From NCBI GenBank assembly GCA_030731175.1, contig JANQUM010000193.1:1-6165 (forward strand): DNA of 6,165 nucleotides, written 5' to 3'. The translations under genes were made by a program, and so were the position numbers. Positions 5,955 through 6,165 of this stretch are shown one piece after another. Source of the stretch: Spirosomataceae bacterium. GTDB lineage: Bacteria; Bacteroidota; Bacteroidia; Cytophagales; Spirosomataceae. The notes below the pieces were generated by a model that saw only the letters and a list, made by a program, of their open reading frames with translations, had not been told where the DNA came from and searched no databases. The stretch's first letter is position 1; each line of letters opens with the position of its first letter.

Positions 5955-6165
5955 ATGAACCACAAATTACTCCTACCTTCAATCTTACTAATCGGTTTAT
6001 CGTCATTGTTAAGTAGCTGCACCAACACTCCTTCAGAACAAGAAGCACAAACTACTACCGCAACGGCCTTCCCGAGTAGTGTGCTTACAAATTTAAATCA
6101 TTGGAATTTGATTTTAGGCGATGGCTCTAACGTTGGCGTTCCTATTGATTTTGAAAATAAAGACT
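5955..6165 (+). CDS. Lipoprotein, N-terminal part (cut by window edge); possible PL7-like polysaccharide lyase
   Basis: The ATG at 5955 opens a frame that runs off the right edge, giving 70 complete residues. A lipoprotein signal is clear: Lys4, a Leu/Ile-rich core, then L-S-S-C with the lipidated Cys at 22. A Ser/Thr/Gln-rich linker (23-38) follows. The mature part contains S-V-L-T-N-L-N-H-W-N-L-I-L-G-D-G (42-57) and D-F-E-N-K-D (65-70). The W-x-L-x-L segment soon after a 'VLxxL' lead-in recalls the first strand of PL7-type alginate lyases (W-K-L-T-L-P). This is a weak resemblance from memory over few residues. The gene lies 38 bases after the dehydratase stop on the same strand with no terminator between, so co-transcription is likely. 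A surface sugar-releasing enzyme would fit the context, but the product is not established. Confidence 0.8.
   Translation, partial: MNHKLLLPSILLIGLSSLLSSCTNTPSEQEAQTTTATAFPSSVLTNLNHWNLILGDGSNVGVPIDFENKD

Overview
The window looks like a chromosomal segment of a Bacteroidota species, probably Cytophagales- or Flavobacteriia-like. The evidence is its moderate-to-low GC content, the absence of Shine-Dalgarno sequences before the starts, promoter-like TTTG / TAnnTTTG elements, two lipoproteins with Bacteroidota-style signal peptides, and a Reg_prop beta-propeller protein. No mobile element, tRNA, rRNA or CRISPR array is visible.

Layout. Bases 1-514 are the 3' end of a beta-propeller gene on the plus strand. 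A small lipoprotein with one fasciclin (FAS1) domain follows (591-1130) and ends in a strong intrinsic terminator (1148-1188). A 64-residue two-helix membrane protein lies at 1228-1422. Between it and the next gene is a short minus-strand stretch (1437-1499) that reads like the broken tail of an AraC-type DNA-binding domain. A minus-strand pair follows: a Gfo/Idh/MocA-type NAD(P)-dependent oxidoreductase (4417-3278) and, 4 bases downstream, a sodium:solute symporter (3273-1519). A 281-base divergent promoter region (4418-4698) separates this pair from a plus-strand gene for a mannonate-dehydratase (ManD/RspA) member of the enolase superfamily (4699-5916). The right edge cuts a lipoprotein gene (5955 onward) whose mature start weakly resembles PL7-type polysaccharide lyases.

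How the genes may work together. The symporter, oxidoreductase and ManD-like dehydratase form a compact divergent module that fits uptake and oxidation or dehydration of a sugar or sugar acid, plausibly ending in 2-keto-3-deoxygluconate. The dehydratase keeps all the catalytic residues I can check. The lipoprotein at the edge may be the surface enzyme that releases the sugar, but only about 49 mature residues are visible. The substrate, and the kinase and aldolase that would finish the pathway, are not in the window. The propeller, FAS1 and 64-residue genes appear unrelated to this module. I see no clearly new type of system. The most interesting points are the candidate regulator remnant, an altered catalytic motif in the oxidoreductase, the inverted repeat within the ManD promoter, and the truncated lipoprotein.
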